This document shows positions 32,802-41,486 of a DNA stretch of 64,000 bases, piece by piece (positions within the stretch are counted from its first letter, which is position 1; every line of letters begins with the position of its first letter). Under the pieces are notes generated by a model. The model had not been told where the DNA came from. It did no database searches and saw nothing but the letters and a program-made list of their open reading frames with translations. The position numbers and the translations under genes are program-made. The stretch is taken from the NCBI RefSeq assembly GCF_036226665.1, contig NZ_CP109007.1, positions 4,194,501-4,258,500 of the forward strand. The letters are read 5' to 3'. The DNA comes from Streptomyces sp. NBC_00691 (GTDB lineage Bacteria > Actinomycetota > Actinomycetes > Streptomycetales > Streptomycetaceae).

Positions 32802-34111
32802 CAGCGGCCCCGGCGAGTGTCGTCGGTATGCGAACCCCAACGATCGCGGGGCCCACGTCCGGAGCCCTCCCCGCCCGGGAACACCTGCCCGTGAACATCG
32901 CGGGACGGCCCGCCCTGGACGTGGTGATCCCCGTCTACAACGAGGAGAAGGACCTGGAGCCGTGCGTCCGCCGGCTCCACGAACACCTCCTCCGGACCTT
33001 CCCGTACGGCTTCCGCATCACCGTCGCCGACAACGCCTCCACCGACAGCACCCCCGAGGTCGCCGCCGGCCTCGCGGCCGAGGTGCCCGAGGTGCGCTCC
33101 GTACGGCTGGAGCAGAAGGGGCGAGGCCGGGCGCTGCGGACGGTGTGGTCGGGATCGGACGCCCCCGTCCTCGCCTACATGGACGTGGACCTGTCCACCG
33201 ACCTGAACGCCCTGCTGCCCCTGGTCGCGCCGCTCATCTCCGGCCACTCCGACCTGGCGATCGGCTCCCGGCTCGCCCGCTCCTCGCGGGTGGTGCGCGG
33301 CCCGAAGCGGGAGTTCATCTCCCGCGCGTACAACCTGATCCTGCGCGGCTCGCTCGCCGCCCGGTTCTCCGACGCGCAGTGCGGGTTCAAGGCGATCCGG
33401 CGCGATGTCGCGGAGCGGCTGCTCCCGATGGTGGAGGACACCGGCTGGTTCTTCGACACCGAGCTGCTGGTCCTCGCGGAGCGGGCCGGGCTGCGGATCC
33501 ACGAGGTGCCCGTCGACTGGGTCGACGACCCCGACTCGACCGTGCACCTCGTGAGCACGGCCACCGACGACCTGAAGGGCGTCTGGCGGGTGGGCCGGGC
33601 GCTCGCGACGGGTTCGCTGCCGCTCGACCGGCTGGTCAGGCCCTTCGGGGACGACCCCCGGGACCGTGAACTCAGCGGTGTACCGGGCGGACTCGCCCGG
33701 CAGCTCGTCGGCTTCTGCGTGGTCGGGGCCCTGTCGACGCTCTTCTACATCGCCCTGTACTCGCTCTTCCGGCTCGGTGCCGGGCCGCAGATCGCCAACG
33801 CCGTCGCGCTCCTCGTCTCCGCCGTCGCCAACACGGCGGCCAACCGGCGGCTCACCTTCGGGGTGCGGGGCCGGGACCGGGCCGTTCGCCATCAGGCGCA
33901 GGGACTCGTGGTCTTCGCCATCGGGCTGGCCCTGACCAGCGGTTCGCTCGCCGCCCTCGGCGCGGCGACCGGCGATCCCGCGCACTCCACCGAACTCGCC
34001 GTCCTGGTCGTCGCCAACCTTGCCGCGACCGTCCTGCGCTTCCTCCTCTTCCGGCTCTGGGTCTTCCCCGAGCGGTCCACCTCAAGGAACGACCCAAGGA
34101 ACGACCGATGA
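32798..34111 (+). CDS. Glycosyltransferase family 2 fused to GtrA-like membrane domain
   Basis: The 437-residue protein has a dolichol-phosphate-sugar-synthase-like GT2 domain (about 40-265: VVIPVYNEEKDLEPCV, DVDLSTDL, and SDAQCGFKAI with the following ETELL-like FDTELLVLAE). A GtrA domain follows, with four helices in the last 130 residues (LVGFCVVGALSTLFYIALY, then FAIGLALTSGSLAA). Such fusions make a polyprenyl-phosphate sugar and flip it for use outside. The GTG at 32798 overlaps the kinase stop; an ATG 30 bases later is an alternative. It is followed, with ATGA overlap, by a membrane glycosyltransferase that could use the flipped sugar. Confidence 0.92.
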   Translation: MTAAPASVVGMRTPTIAGPTSGALPAREHLPVNIAGRPALDVVIPVYNEEKDLEPCVRRLHEHLLRTFPYGFRITVADNASTDSTPEVAAGLAAEVPEVRSVRLEQKGRGRALRTVWSGSDAPVLAYMDVDLSTDLNALLPLVAPLISGHSDLAIGSRLARSSRVVRGPKREFISRAYNLILRGSLAARFSDAQCGFKAIRRDVAERLLPMVEDTGWFFDTELLVLAERAGLRIHEVPVDWVDDPDSTVHLVSTATDDLKGVWRVGRALATGSLPLDRLVRPFGDDPRDRELSGVPGGLARQLVGFCVVGALSTLFYIALYSLFRLGAGPQIANAVALLVSAVANTAANRRLTFGVRGRDRAVRHQAQGLVVFAIGLALTSGSLAALGAATGDPAHSTELAVLVVANLAATVLRFLLFRLWVFPERSTSRNDPRNDR

Positions 34112-36315
34112 CTTCGACCTCCCTGGCCGCGCCGGCCGGTACGGCCCCTGCCGCGCCGGCCCGCGGCGGCCCCCTCGCCCGGCTGTGGCGCGGCCGCGCC
34201 GAGGACGCCCGTTGGGTCCGTCCCGCGTTCCTGGGCCTGCTCGCCGTGACCGCCGCGCTCTACCTGTGGAACCTGAGCGCCTCCGGCTACGCCAACTCGT
34301 TCTACTCCGCCGCCGTCCAGGCGGGCGGCGAGAGCTGGAAGGCCTTCTTCTTCGGTTCGCTCGACGCGGCCAACGCCATCACCGTCGACAAGCCGCCGGC
34401 CGCCCTCTGGCCGATGGCGTTCTCCGTCCGCCTCTTCGGCCTCGGCTCCTGGCAGATCCTCGTCCCTGAGGTCCTCATGGGCGTGGCGACCGTCGCCGTG
34501 CTCTACGCGGCCGTACGGCGCCGGTTCGGCGCGGGCGCGGGCCTGATCGCGGGCGTCGCCCTGGCACTCACGCCCGTCGCGGCGCTGATGTTCCGCTTCA
34601 ACAACCCGGACGCGCTGCTCGCCCTCCTCATGACGGTCGCGGTGTACTGCGTGCTGCGCGCCCTCGAACAGTACCGGGGCGCGGCCAGGTGGCTCGTGTG
34701 GGCCGGGGTGGCCTTCGGGTTCGCGTTCCTCGCGAAGACCCTCCAGGCCTTCCTGATCCTGCCGCCGCTGGCGCTGGTGTACCTGGCCTGCGCGCCGGGC
34801 GGGTTCGGGCGACGGCTCGGCCGACTCGCCCTGGGCGGGCTCGCGATGCTCGTCTCGGCGGGCTGGTGGGTGGCCCTGGTCGAGCTGTGGCCGGCGTCCT
34901 CCCGCCCGTACGTCGGAGGCTCGCAGAACAACAGCTTCCTGGAGCTGACCTTCGGCTACAACGGCCTCGGGCGCATCAACGGCAACGAGACCGGCAGCGT
35001 CGGCGGCGGAGGAGGCGGTGGCGCCGGCGGTGGTGGCCGCTGGGGTGAGACCGGTGTCCTCCGGATGTTCAACGACTCGATCGGCGGCCAGATCTCCTGG
35101 CTGCTGCCTGCCGCGCTGATCCTGCTCGTCGCCGGGCTCGTCGTCACCTGGCGGGCGCCCCGGACGGACACGGCACGCTCGGCGTTCCTGGTGTGGGGCG
35201 GGTCGCTGCTGATCACACTGGCCGTGTTCAGCTTCATGGCCGGCATCTTCCACGAGTACTACACGGTGGCCCTGGCCCCGTACGTCGCGGCGCTCGTCGG
35301 CATGGGCGCGGCCGTGCTGTGGGAGGAACGGACCCGGCTGCTCGCCTCGGCGGGCCTCGCGGTGACGGTGGCGGTAACCGGCTGGTGGGGCTGGACCCTG
35401 CTCGGGCGGACGCCGGACTGGCTGCCGTGGCTGCGCTGGACGGTCCTGGTCGCGGGCGCGGTGGCGGCGCTCGGGCTGCTGGGCGCGGGCCGGGTGGACC
35501 GGCGGCTCGGTCTCGGGCTCGCGGGCCTCGGCCTGGCGGCGGGACTCGCGGGTCCCTTCGCGTACACCCTGGCGACGGTGGACGCCGGGCACCAGGGCTC
35601 GATCGTCACGGCGGGCCCGCCGGGCGGCGCGATGGGCGGCCGGGGTCCCGGCGGCGGTGGCGGCATGCGGATGTTCGAGGGCGGGGGATTCCCCGGCGGT
35701 GGCCAGGGCGGCCAGATGCCGGGCGGCCCCGGCGGTCAGGGCGGTCAGATGCCCGGTGGCCCCGGCGGTCAGGGCGGTCAGATGCCGGGCGGTCAGGGCC
35801 AGGCCCAGGGTCAGATGCCGGGCGGCCAAGGCCAGGCCCAGGGTCAGATGCCCGGTGGCACCCCGCCCCAGGGCATGACCCGGGGCGACGGCCCCGGCGG
35901 TGGCGGTGGCGGCATGGGCGGTCTGCTCAACGGCGCCAGCGTCGGCAAGGAGGCCGAGGCCGCGCTCCTCCAGGACGCCGGCACGTACACCTGGGTCGCC
36001 GCCACGGTCGGCGCCCAGAACGCGGCCAGCTACCAGCTCGCCACCGAGAAGCCGGTCATGGCGATCGGCGGCTTCAACGGCAGCGACCCGTCTCCCACGC
36101 TCGCGCAGTTCCAGCGGTACGTGGCCGACGGGAGGATCCACTACTTCATCGGCAGCGGCGAGGGCGGCGGCACCGGTGAGGCCGGCGGGGGCCGCATGGG
36201 CGGCATGGGGGGCCCTGGCGGGAACTCGGAGATCGCCACCTGGGTCGCGGAGAACTTCGAGAAGGTCACGCTCGGCAACGCGACCTTCTACGACCTGACC
36301 GCCCCGAGCAACTAA
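34108..36315 (+). CDS. ArnT/PMT-like membrane glycosyltransferase (GT39/GT83 group)
   Basis: This 735-residue integral membrane enzyme has about 12 helices in its first 490 residues. The family motifs are visible: NSFYSAAVQAG in the first loop, DKPPAALWPMA near 94, and NNSFLELTFGYNGLGRINGN near 270. Such enzymes move a sugar from a polyprenyl-phosphate donor to a surface acceptor. The external C-terminal part has a run of Gly/Gln/Met/Pro 11-residue repeats (about 530-585), then a conserved ATVGAQNAASYQLATEKPVMAIGGF domain. It is the last gene of the two-component/GT2 operon, with an ATGA overlap. Confidence 0.92.
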   Translation: MTSTSLAAPAGTAPAAPARGGPLARLWRGRAEDARWVRPAFLGLLAVTAALYLWNLSASGYANSFYSAAVQAGGESWKAFFFGSLDAANAITVDKPPAALWPMAFSVRLFGLGSWQILVPEVLMGVATVAVLYAAVRRRFGAGAGLIAGVALALTPVAALMFRFNNPDALLALLMTVAVYCVLRALEQYRGAARWLVWAGVAFGFAFLAKTLQAFLILPPLALVYLACAPGGFGRRLGRLALGGLAMLVSAGWWVALVELWPASSRPYVGGSQNNSFLELTFGYNGLGRINGNETGSVGGGGGGGAGGGGRWGETGVLRMFNDSIGGQISWLLPAALILLVAGLVVTWRAPRTDTARSAFLVWGGSLLITLAVFSFMAGIFHEYYTVALAPYVAALVGMGAAVLWEERTRLLASAGLAVTVAVTGWWGWTLLGRTPDWLPWLRWTVLVAGAVAALGLLGAGRVDRRLGLGLAGLGLAAGLAGPFAYTLATVDAGHQGSIVTAGPPGGAMGGRGPGGGGGMRMFEGGGFPGGGQGGQMPGGPGGQGGQMPGGPGGQGGQMPGGQGQAQGQMPGGQGQAQGQMPGGTPPQGMTRGDGPGGGGGGMGGLLNGASVGKEAEAALLQDAGTYTWVAATVGAQNAASYQLATEKPVMAIGGFNGSDPSPTLAQFQRYVADGRIHYFIGSGEGGGTGEAGGGRMGGMGGPGGNSEIATWVAENFEKVTLGNATFYDLTAPSN
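35701..35859 (+). repeat. 33-bp coding tandem repeats (GGQGGQMPGGP / GQGQAQGQMPG)
   Basis: About five in-frame 33-bp units encode 11-residue repeats rich in Gly, Gln and Met: three of the type GGQGGQMPGGP, then two of the type GQGQAQGQMPG. They form a flexible extracytoplasmic linker. Copy number is likely to vary between strains. Confidence 0.88.
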
Positions 36316-36337
36316 GCGCTATACAGCGTACGAGAGC

Positions 36338-36380
36338 CCTTGTACGGTGTACGAGACCCAGTCCCGTACACCGTACAAGG
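36338..36380 (+). promoter_or_regulatory. TetR operator of the DHA2 exporter
   Basis: A perfect inverted repeat with 16-bp arms (CCTTGTACGGTGTACG, 36338-36353, and its complement at 36365-36380) and an 11-base spacer. Each arm contains its own GTAC-GGT-GTAC dyad. The right arm includes the AAGG of the exporter's ribosome binding site. A related TATACAGCGTACGA lies at 36320-36333. Confidence 0.82.
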
Positions 36381-36390
36381 AGCCCTGCCC

Positions 36391-37917
36391 ATGACGGCGA
36401 CGACCGCCGCGACCGAACCGACCGCGACCGGTGGTCACCCGCAGCGCTGGCTGATCCTCGGCGTCATCTGTCTCGCCCAGCTCACCGTGCTGCTCGACAA
36501 CACCGTGCTCAGCGTCGCCATCCCGTCGCTGACCTCCGAACTCCACGCGACCACCACCGACATCCAGTGGATGATCAACGCGTACTCGCTCGTCCAGTCC
36601 GGTCTGCTGCTCAGCGCGGGCAACGCCGCCGACCGCTACGGCCGCAAGAAGCTGCTCGCGATCGGACTCGCGCTCTTCGGCATCGGCTCGCTCGCCGCCG
36701 GAATCGCCGACTCGACCACGCAGCTGATCGCCGCCCGGGCGGGCATGGGCGTCGGCGGCGCGCTCCTGATGACCACCACCCTCGCCGTCGTCATGCAGAT
36801 CTTCGACGACTCGGAGCGGGTCAAGGCCATCGCGCTCTGGTCCACCGTCGCCTCCCTCGGCTTCGCCGGCGGGCCGCTGATCGGCGGCGTGATCCTGAAC
36901 CACTTCTGGTGGGGAATGATCTTCCTGATCAACATTCCGGTCGCGGTCGTGGCCCTGGTCGCCGTCCTCAAGCTCGTACCGGAGTCCAAGAACCCACAGG
37001 GCGAGCGCCCCGACCTGCTCGGCGCGCTGCTCTCCACCATCGGCATGACCGCCGTCGTGTACGCGATCATCAGCGGCCCCGAGCACGGCTGGGTCTCCGC
37101 CCAGGTGCTGGTCCCGGCCGCGATCGGCCTGCTCGGTCTCGGCGCGTTCGCGCTGTGGGAGCTGCACACCCCGTACCCGATGCTCGACATGCACTTCTTC
37201 CGGAACCAGAAGTTCATCGGCGCCATCGGCGGTTCGATCCTGGTCGTCTTCGGCATGGGCGGCTCGCTCTTCCTGCTCACCCAGCACCTGCAGTTCGTGC
37301 TCGGCTACGAGCCGCTCGAGGCCGGTCTGCGGATGGCGCCGCTCGCGCTGACGATCGTCGGCCTCAACCTGACCGGCATCGGCCCGAAGATCGTCATGAA
37401 GCTCGGTACCCCGCCCACCGTCGTCCTCGGCATGACCCTGGTCGCCGGCGGTCTGACCTCGATCTCGCTGCTCGGCGGCGGCACGGACGGCAGCTACGCG
37501 GGCATGCTCCTCGGCCTGGTCCTGATGGGCGGCGGCATCGCCGTCTCCTCGCCGGCCATGGCCAACGCGATCATGAGCTCCATCCCGCCCGAGAAGGCGG
37601 GGGTGGGTGCGGGGATCAACGGCACCCTCGCCGAGTTCGGCAACGGTCTCGGCGTCGCCGTCCTCGGTGCCGTCCTCAACGCGCGTTTCGCGGCGCTCGT
37701 CGCCGTCACCGCGACCTCCCTCCCGGCCGCCCTGGCGGCCGCCGGCGGCGAGGCCGAACGGCGGGAGATCGCGGACGCCTTCGCCTCCGGGCTCCAGACC
37801 AGCCAGCTGGTCGGCGCGATCGCGGTCTTCGCCGGCGGTCTGGTGGCGGCGGCTCTGCTGCGGCGGGCCGAGCGCACGGAGAAGGCGCCGGCGGCCGAGC
37901 GGTCCATCGCTGCCTAG
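36391..37917 (+). CDS. MFS drug exporter, DHA2 (EmrB/QacA) family
   Basis: This 508-residue proton-driven exporter is predicted to have 14 helices. Motif D (LLDNTVLSVAIPSL, about 30-43), motif A (DRYGRKKLLAIG, about 80-91) and the antiporter motif C region (GGPLIGGVI near 164) are visible. The ATG at 36391 follows AAGGAG, which lies in a palindromic operator. The TetR gene 35 bases downstream on the same strand is the likely repressor, giving an exporter-repressor operon. The substrate is unknown, probably a hydrophobic compound. Confidence 0.93.
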   Translation: MTATTAATEPTATGGHPQRWLILGVICLAQLTVLLDNTVLSVAIPSLTSELHATTTDIQWMINAYSLVQSGLLLSAGNAADRYGRKKLLAIGLALFGIGSLAAGIADSTTQLIAARAGMGVGGALLMTTTLAVVMQIFDDSERVKAIALWSTVASLGFAGGPLIGGVILNHFWWGMIFLINIPVAVVALVAVLKLVPESKNPQGERPDLLGALLSTIGMTAVVYAIISGPEHGWVSAQVLVPAAIGLLGLGAFALWELHTPYPMLDMHFFRNQKFIGAIGGSILVVFGMGGSLFLLTQHLQFVLGYEPLEAGLRMAPLALTIVGLNLTGIGPKIVMKLGTPPTVVLGMTLVAGGLTSISLLGGGTDGSYAGMLLGLVLMGGGIAVSSPAMANAIMSSIPPEKAGVGAGINGTLAEFGNGLGVAVLGAVLNARFAALVAVTATSLPAALAAAGGEAERREIADAFASGLQTSQLVGAIAVFAGGLVAAALLRRAERTEKAPAAERSIAA

Positions 37918-37952
37918 CATGGTCACGGAGATCTGACAGACGGAGGGACGCG

Positions 37953-38753
37953 ATGGTCAAGGCAGCCGACCGGGCCAGGAACCCGGCGCGTTCCAGCGTC
38001 TGGCTGGAGACCCGTACCCAGCGGAGCGGCGGCGGTCCGGCCGGTCTCGACCGGGACCGGATCGTCGCCGCCGCGATCCGCATGCTGGACGAGGAGGGCC
38101 TGGCCAAGCTGTCGATGCGCAAGCTGGCGGCCGACCTGAACGTCACCGCGATGTCCCTGTACTGGTACGTGGACACCAAGGACGACATCATCGAGTTCGC
38201 CATGGACAGCGCCTACGGCGAGGTCGACCTCGCGGCGGTGGAGGCCGCCGACGGCTGGCGGGACATGATCCGGGTGCTCGCCCTGGAGTACCGCCGGATG
38301 CTGGTCCGCCATCCCTGGATGTCGCCGAGCGCCGGGCAGTACCTGAACATCGGCCCGCACGCGATCGCCGTCGGAGGCAAGATCCAGGAGGCGATCGGGG
38401 ACACCGGTCTGCCGATGGACCGTCAGCCCAGCGCGATGTCGGCGGTCTTCCAGTTCGTGTACGGCTACGGGACGATCGAGTCCCAGTTCGGGCGGCGTGC
38501 GGCGGAGGCCGGGATGTCGCAGAACGACTTCTACGTGGAGTCGATCAAGGCCTTCCGTGACGACCCGAGCTTCGGGGAGGTCCTCGAACCCATGGCGGAG
38601 ATCCTCGACGAGCGGGCCTCGCACGGCACCGTCACCGAGATCTGGGACCGCGACTTCGCGTACGCGCTGGACGTGCTCGTGGCCGGCATCGAGACCATGG
38701 TCTCCCGTGAAACCGAGGCGCGCGAAGCCCCGGGGCCCGAGACCGGGACATGA
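37953..38753 (+). CDS. TetR/AcrR family repressor of the exporter
   Basis: This 266-residue protein has an N-terminal helix-turn-helix with LDRDRIVAAAIRMLDEEGLAKLSMRKLAADLNVTAMSLYWYVDTKDDI and a TetR_C-type ligand domain. The ATG at 37953 has GGAGGG upstream. It is co-transcribed with the exporter and is likely to bind the 36338-36380 palindrome. The recognition helix is of the TetR(class B)-like AMSLYWYV type. A hairpin with a T-run follows. Confidence 0.93.
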   Translation: MVKAADRARNPARSSVWLETRTQRSGGGPAGLDRDRIVAAAIRMLDEEGLAKLSMRKLAADLNVTAMSLYWYVDTKDDIIEFAMDSAYGEVDLAAVEAADGWRDMIRVLALEYRRMLVRHPWMSPSAGQYLNIGPHAIAVGGKIQEAIGDTGLPMDRQPSAMSAVFQFVYGYGTIESQFGRRAAEAGMSQNDFYVESIKAFRDDPSFGEVLEPMAEILDERASHGTVTEIWDRDFAYALDVLVAGIETMVSRETEAREAPGPETGT

Positions 38754-38834
38754 CGGAGCGGCGGGCCGTCCCCTGCCCGCCGCTCCGTACCGGACCCGGC
38801 CGCGCCTCCGCTCGAAGCGCGGCCGGGAGCTTTT
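38753..38834. terminator. Double hairpin terminator between converging genes
   Basis: The first hairpin has a 14-bp perfect stem (38753-38766 with 38775-38788). The second has an 11-bp stem (38795-38805 with 38817-38827), followed by AGCTTTT on the plus strand. It ends the TetR transcript and probably the converging exporter transcript. Confidence 0.8.
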
Positions 38835-40451
38835 CTAGGCCTTCTGCGAAGCCTCCTCGGAACCCTTCACCGAGCTGCTCTTCAGGGCGACTTCCTTGAT
38901 GAAGAGCGTCACCACGAAGGCCAGCAGCGCGAACGGCGCCGAGTAGAGGAAGACGTCGCCGACGCCGTGCCCGTAGGCGCTCTCCATGACCGTACGGATC
39001 GGGGCCGGCAGCTTGTCCATGTCGGGGATCCCGCCGCCCGAGCCGCCCTGGCCCATCGCGGCCGCGGCCTTCGGGCCCAGCTCGGTCAGGCCCTCCTTGA
39101 CGTAGTCCGTGACCCGGTGGGCCATGACCGCGCCGAGCGCCGAGACACCGATCGCACCGCCCAGGGAGCGGAAGAAGGTGACGACGGAGGAGGCGGCACC
39201 GAGGTCGGCGGGGGCCACCTGGTTCTGGGTGCAGAGCACGAGGTTCTGCATCATCATGCCGAGGCCGAGGCCCAGGACCGCCATGAACAGCGCGATGTGC
39301 CAGTACGTCGTGTCGTAGCGGATCGTGCCGAGCAGGCCGAGACCGCCCGCGGCGAGGGCGCCGCCGCTGACCAGCCACGCCTTCCACCGGCCGGTCTTGG
39401 TGATGACGAGACCCGAGACGGTGGAGGAGACGAACAGGCCCGCGATCATCGGGATGGTGAGGACGCCGGACATCGTCGGCGACTCGTTGCGCGCCAGCTG
39501 GAAGTACTGGCTGAAGAAGACCGTGCCGGCGAACATCGCGACACCCACGAAGAGCGAGGCGAGCGAGGCGAGGGTGATCGTGCGGTTGCGGAAGAGGCGG
39601 AGCGGGATGATCGGCTCGCTGGCCTTCGACTCGACGAGCAGGAAGATCCCGCCGAGCGCGATCGCGCCGAGCACCATCACGGCCGTCTGCCAGGACATCC
39701 AGTCGTACTTGTCGCCCGCGAAGGTGACCCAGATGAGCAGGAGGGAGACCGCGGCGCTGATGAAGAAGGCGCCGGCCCAGTCGACCTTGACCTTGCGCTT
39801 CACGACGGGGAGCTTGAGGGTCTTCTGCAGGACGATCAGCGCGATGATCGCGAAGGGCACGCCCACGTAGAAGCACCAGCGCCAGCCGAGCCAGTCGGTG
39901 TCGGTGATGACGCCGCCGAGCAGCGGACCGCCGACGGTGGCGACGGCGAAGGTCGCGCCGAGGTAGCCGCTGTACCGGCCGCGCTCACGCGGGGCGATCA
40001 TCGCGGCCAGGATGATCTGGGAGAGGGCGGTCAGACCGCCGACGCCGATGCCCTGGACGACGCGGCAGGCGATGAGCATGCCGGTGCTCTGCGAGAGACC
40101 GGCGACGACCGAGCCAGCCACGTAGATGACCAGGGCTATCTGGACGAGCAGCTTCTTGGAGAAGAGGTCCGCGAGCTTGCCCCAGAGCGGGGTGGTCGCG
40201 GTCATCGACAGCAGTGCGGCGGTGACCACCCAGGTGTAGGCGGACTGGCCGCCGCCCAGGTCGGTGATGATCTGGGGGAGGGCGTTGGAGACGATCGTCG
40301 AGGACAGGATGGCGACGAACATGCCGAGCAGCAGCCCGGACAGCGCCTCCATGATCTGCTTGTGCGTCATCGGGGCGCCGCCGGAGGCGGTGTCCCCCTG
40401 CTTGGCGCTCCCGCCGCTCACACCGGTGTCTGGTGTGGTGGTCGTAGCCAT
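38835..40451 (-). CDS. MFS drug exporter, DHA2 (EmrB/QacA) family
   Basis: This 538-residue protein is predicted to have 14 helices. Motif D-like LSSTIVSNALPQIITDLGG (about 40-58), motif A KLADLFSKKLLVQIAL (about 85-100) and the RVVQGIGVGGLTALSQ segment are characteristic. The ATG at 40451 is favoured over an adjacent TTG because GAAGGAAC fits its spacing. A MarR gene ends 15 bases upstream, so the pair forms a marR-exporter operon. It is not a close copy of the exporter at 36391. The substrate is unknown. Confidence 0.93.
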   Translation of the reverse strand: MATTTTPDTGVSGGSAKQGDTASGGAPMTHKQIMEALSGLLLGMFVAILSSTIVSNALPQIITDLGGGQSAYTWVVTAALLSMTATTPLWGKLADLFSKKLLVQIALVIYVAGSVVAGLSQSTGMLIACRVVQGIGVGGLTALSQIILAAMIAPRERGRYSGYLGATFAVATVGGPLLGGVITDTDWLGWRWCFYVGVPFAIIALIVLQKTLKLPVVKRKVKVDWAGAFFISAAVSLLLIWVTFAGDKYDWMSWQTAVMVLGAIALGGIFLLVESKASEPIIPLRLFRNRTITLASLASLFVGVAMFAGTVFFSQYFQLARNESPTMSGVLTIPMIAGLFVSSTVSGLVITKTGRWKAWLVSGGALAAGGLGLLGTIRYDTTYWHIALFMAVLGLGLGMMMQNLVLCTQNQVAPADLGAASSVVTFFRSLGGAIGVSALGAVMAHRVTDYVKEGLTELGPKAAAAMGQGGSGGGIPDMDKLPAPIRTVMESAYGHGVGDVFLYSAPFALLAFVVTLFIKEVALKSSSVKGSEEASQKA

Positions 40452-40466
40452 CAAGTTCCTTCGTTC

Positions 40467-40934
40467 TCAAGCGTGGTGGGCCCGGCAGTCCCCGAAGGAA
40501 TCGCGGAGGCGGGCGAGCAGGGTGGTGAGCAGTTCGACGTCGTCGTCGGACCACTCCGCGAGGGTGCGGGCGAGCATGCCGGTCAGCCGTCGGTCGAGGA
40601 CGGCGAGCATGTCTTCGCCCGCCCGGGTCAGGTGCAGGATCCGGGAGCGCCGGTCGGCAGGGTCGGGCAGGCGCTCGACCCAGCCGCGGTCCACGGTGTG
40701 GGCCACGTGCCGGCTGCTGACCGACATGTCGACGGCCATCAGCTCGGCCACCCGGCCCATCCGCATGTCGCCGTGGTGGTTGAGCAGGGCGAGGACGATG
40801 GCGGATCCGCTGGGGCACTCGGCGGGCAGGACCCGTCCGAGGCCGCGCTTCACCGCTCCGATGGCGCTCACCTGGCGGGCGAGGTTCTCGTAGCGATTGC
40901 CCCGGTCCAGTGAGCTGTCCGTCGAGACGTCCAT
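40467..40934 (-). CDS. MarR family transcriptional regulator
   Basis: The 155-residue winged-helix repressor has the recognition region RVAELMAVDMSVSSRHVAHTVDRGWVERL and the wing DPADRRSRILHLT. Its gene precedes the DHA2 exporter in one operon, and the promoter contains two TTGCn5GCAA boxes. Derepression by a toxic ligand is the usual scheme for such pairs. The ATG at 40934 has GGGGAG upstream on the minus strand. Confidence 0.93.
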   Translation of the reverse strand: MDVSTDSSLDRGNRYENLARQVSAIGAVKRGLGRVLPAECPSGSAIVLALLNHHGDMRMGRVAELMAVDMSVSSRHVAHTVDRGWVERLPDPADRRSRILHLTRAGEDMLAVLDRRLTGMLARTLAEWSDDDVELLTTLLARLRDSFGDCRAHHA

Positions 40935-40954
40935 CGGGCACTCCCCAGATGTTG

Positions 40955-40996
40955 TTGCTTAGGGCAACCATAGAGATCGATGGTTGCTCCAGGCAA
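40955..40996 (-). promoter_or_regulatory. Paired MarR boxes upstream of the marR-exporter operon
   Basis: TTGCTTAGGGCAA (40955-40967) and TTGCTCCAGGCAA (40984-40996) are two copies of TTGC-n5-GCAA, centred 29 bases apart. Between them GCAACCAT and ATGGTTGC form an inverted repeat (40964-40971, 40980-40987). This suits cooperative binding of two dimers. Confidence 0.78.
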
Positions 40997-41124
40997 ACTA
41001 AATCGGTCAAACGGCGCTAAAGAATAGGCAAAGGTGGAGTGGAGGTGTGGGTCGCGGACGGTTCCGCAGAGGTGGGGGTACGGGGCTTGGGCCCCTCACC
41101 TGTACTTCGCTAGGGTCCTGACCC

Positions 41125-41352
41125 ATGGCACACAACCCCCAAGCACCGTACGGCCAGGGCCAGGGCCCCGAGGGCTCCTACGACCCCGCCGGCAACACGC
41201 AGATGTTCCGCGCCTTCGTCGACGAGGGCGCCCCGCAGCAGCGGCAGCCGCAGGCCGCGGCCTCTTCGGGCGGCCCGAAGGTCGGCCTGATCGTGGGCGT
41301 GGTCGCGGTGATCGTCGTCCTGGCGGCCGTCGCCTGGCTGGCCCTGGGCTGA
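41125..41352 (+). CDS. Small tail-anchored membrane protein
   Basis: The 75-residue protein has a Gln/Pro/Gly-rich hydrophilic part with NTQMFRAFVDEG and a single C-terminal helix (about 53-73, VGLIVGVVAVIVVLAAVAWLA). It looks like a tail-anchored cytoplasmic protein. Family unknown to me; similar short proteins are common in Streptomyces. The ATG at 41125 has only weak upstream purines. A perfect terminator hairpin follows, so it is monocistronic. Confidence 0.78.
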   Translation: MAHNPQAPYGQGQGPEGSYDPAGNTQMFRAFVDEGAPQQRQPQAAASSGGPKVGLIVGVVAVIVVLAAVAWLALG

Positions 41353-41377
41353 CCGAACCGTCCTTCACCGAGCCCCG

Positions 41378-41421
41378 AGGTGGGCCGGATCCGCGTCACG
41401 CGGCCCCGGCCCACCTTTCTT
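41378..41421 (+). terminator. Rho-independent terminator
   Basis: An 11-bp stem AGGTGGGCCGG (41378-41388) pairs with 41406-41416, with an inner CCGCG/CGCGG stem and then TTCTT. Confidence 0.85.
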
Positions 41422-41486
41422 CGTGCGCGGTCGCGGGCCGAGCCCTCGGAGGCTGCGCGCTCGGGGCCCGCGCCCGTCGGGCGCTC

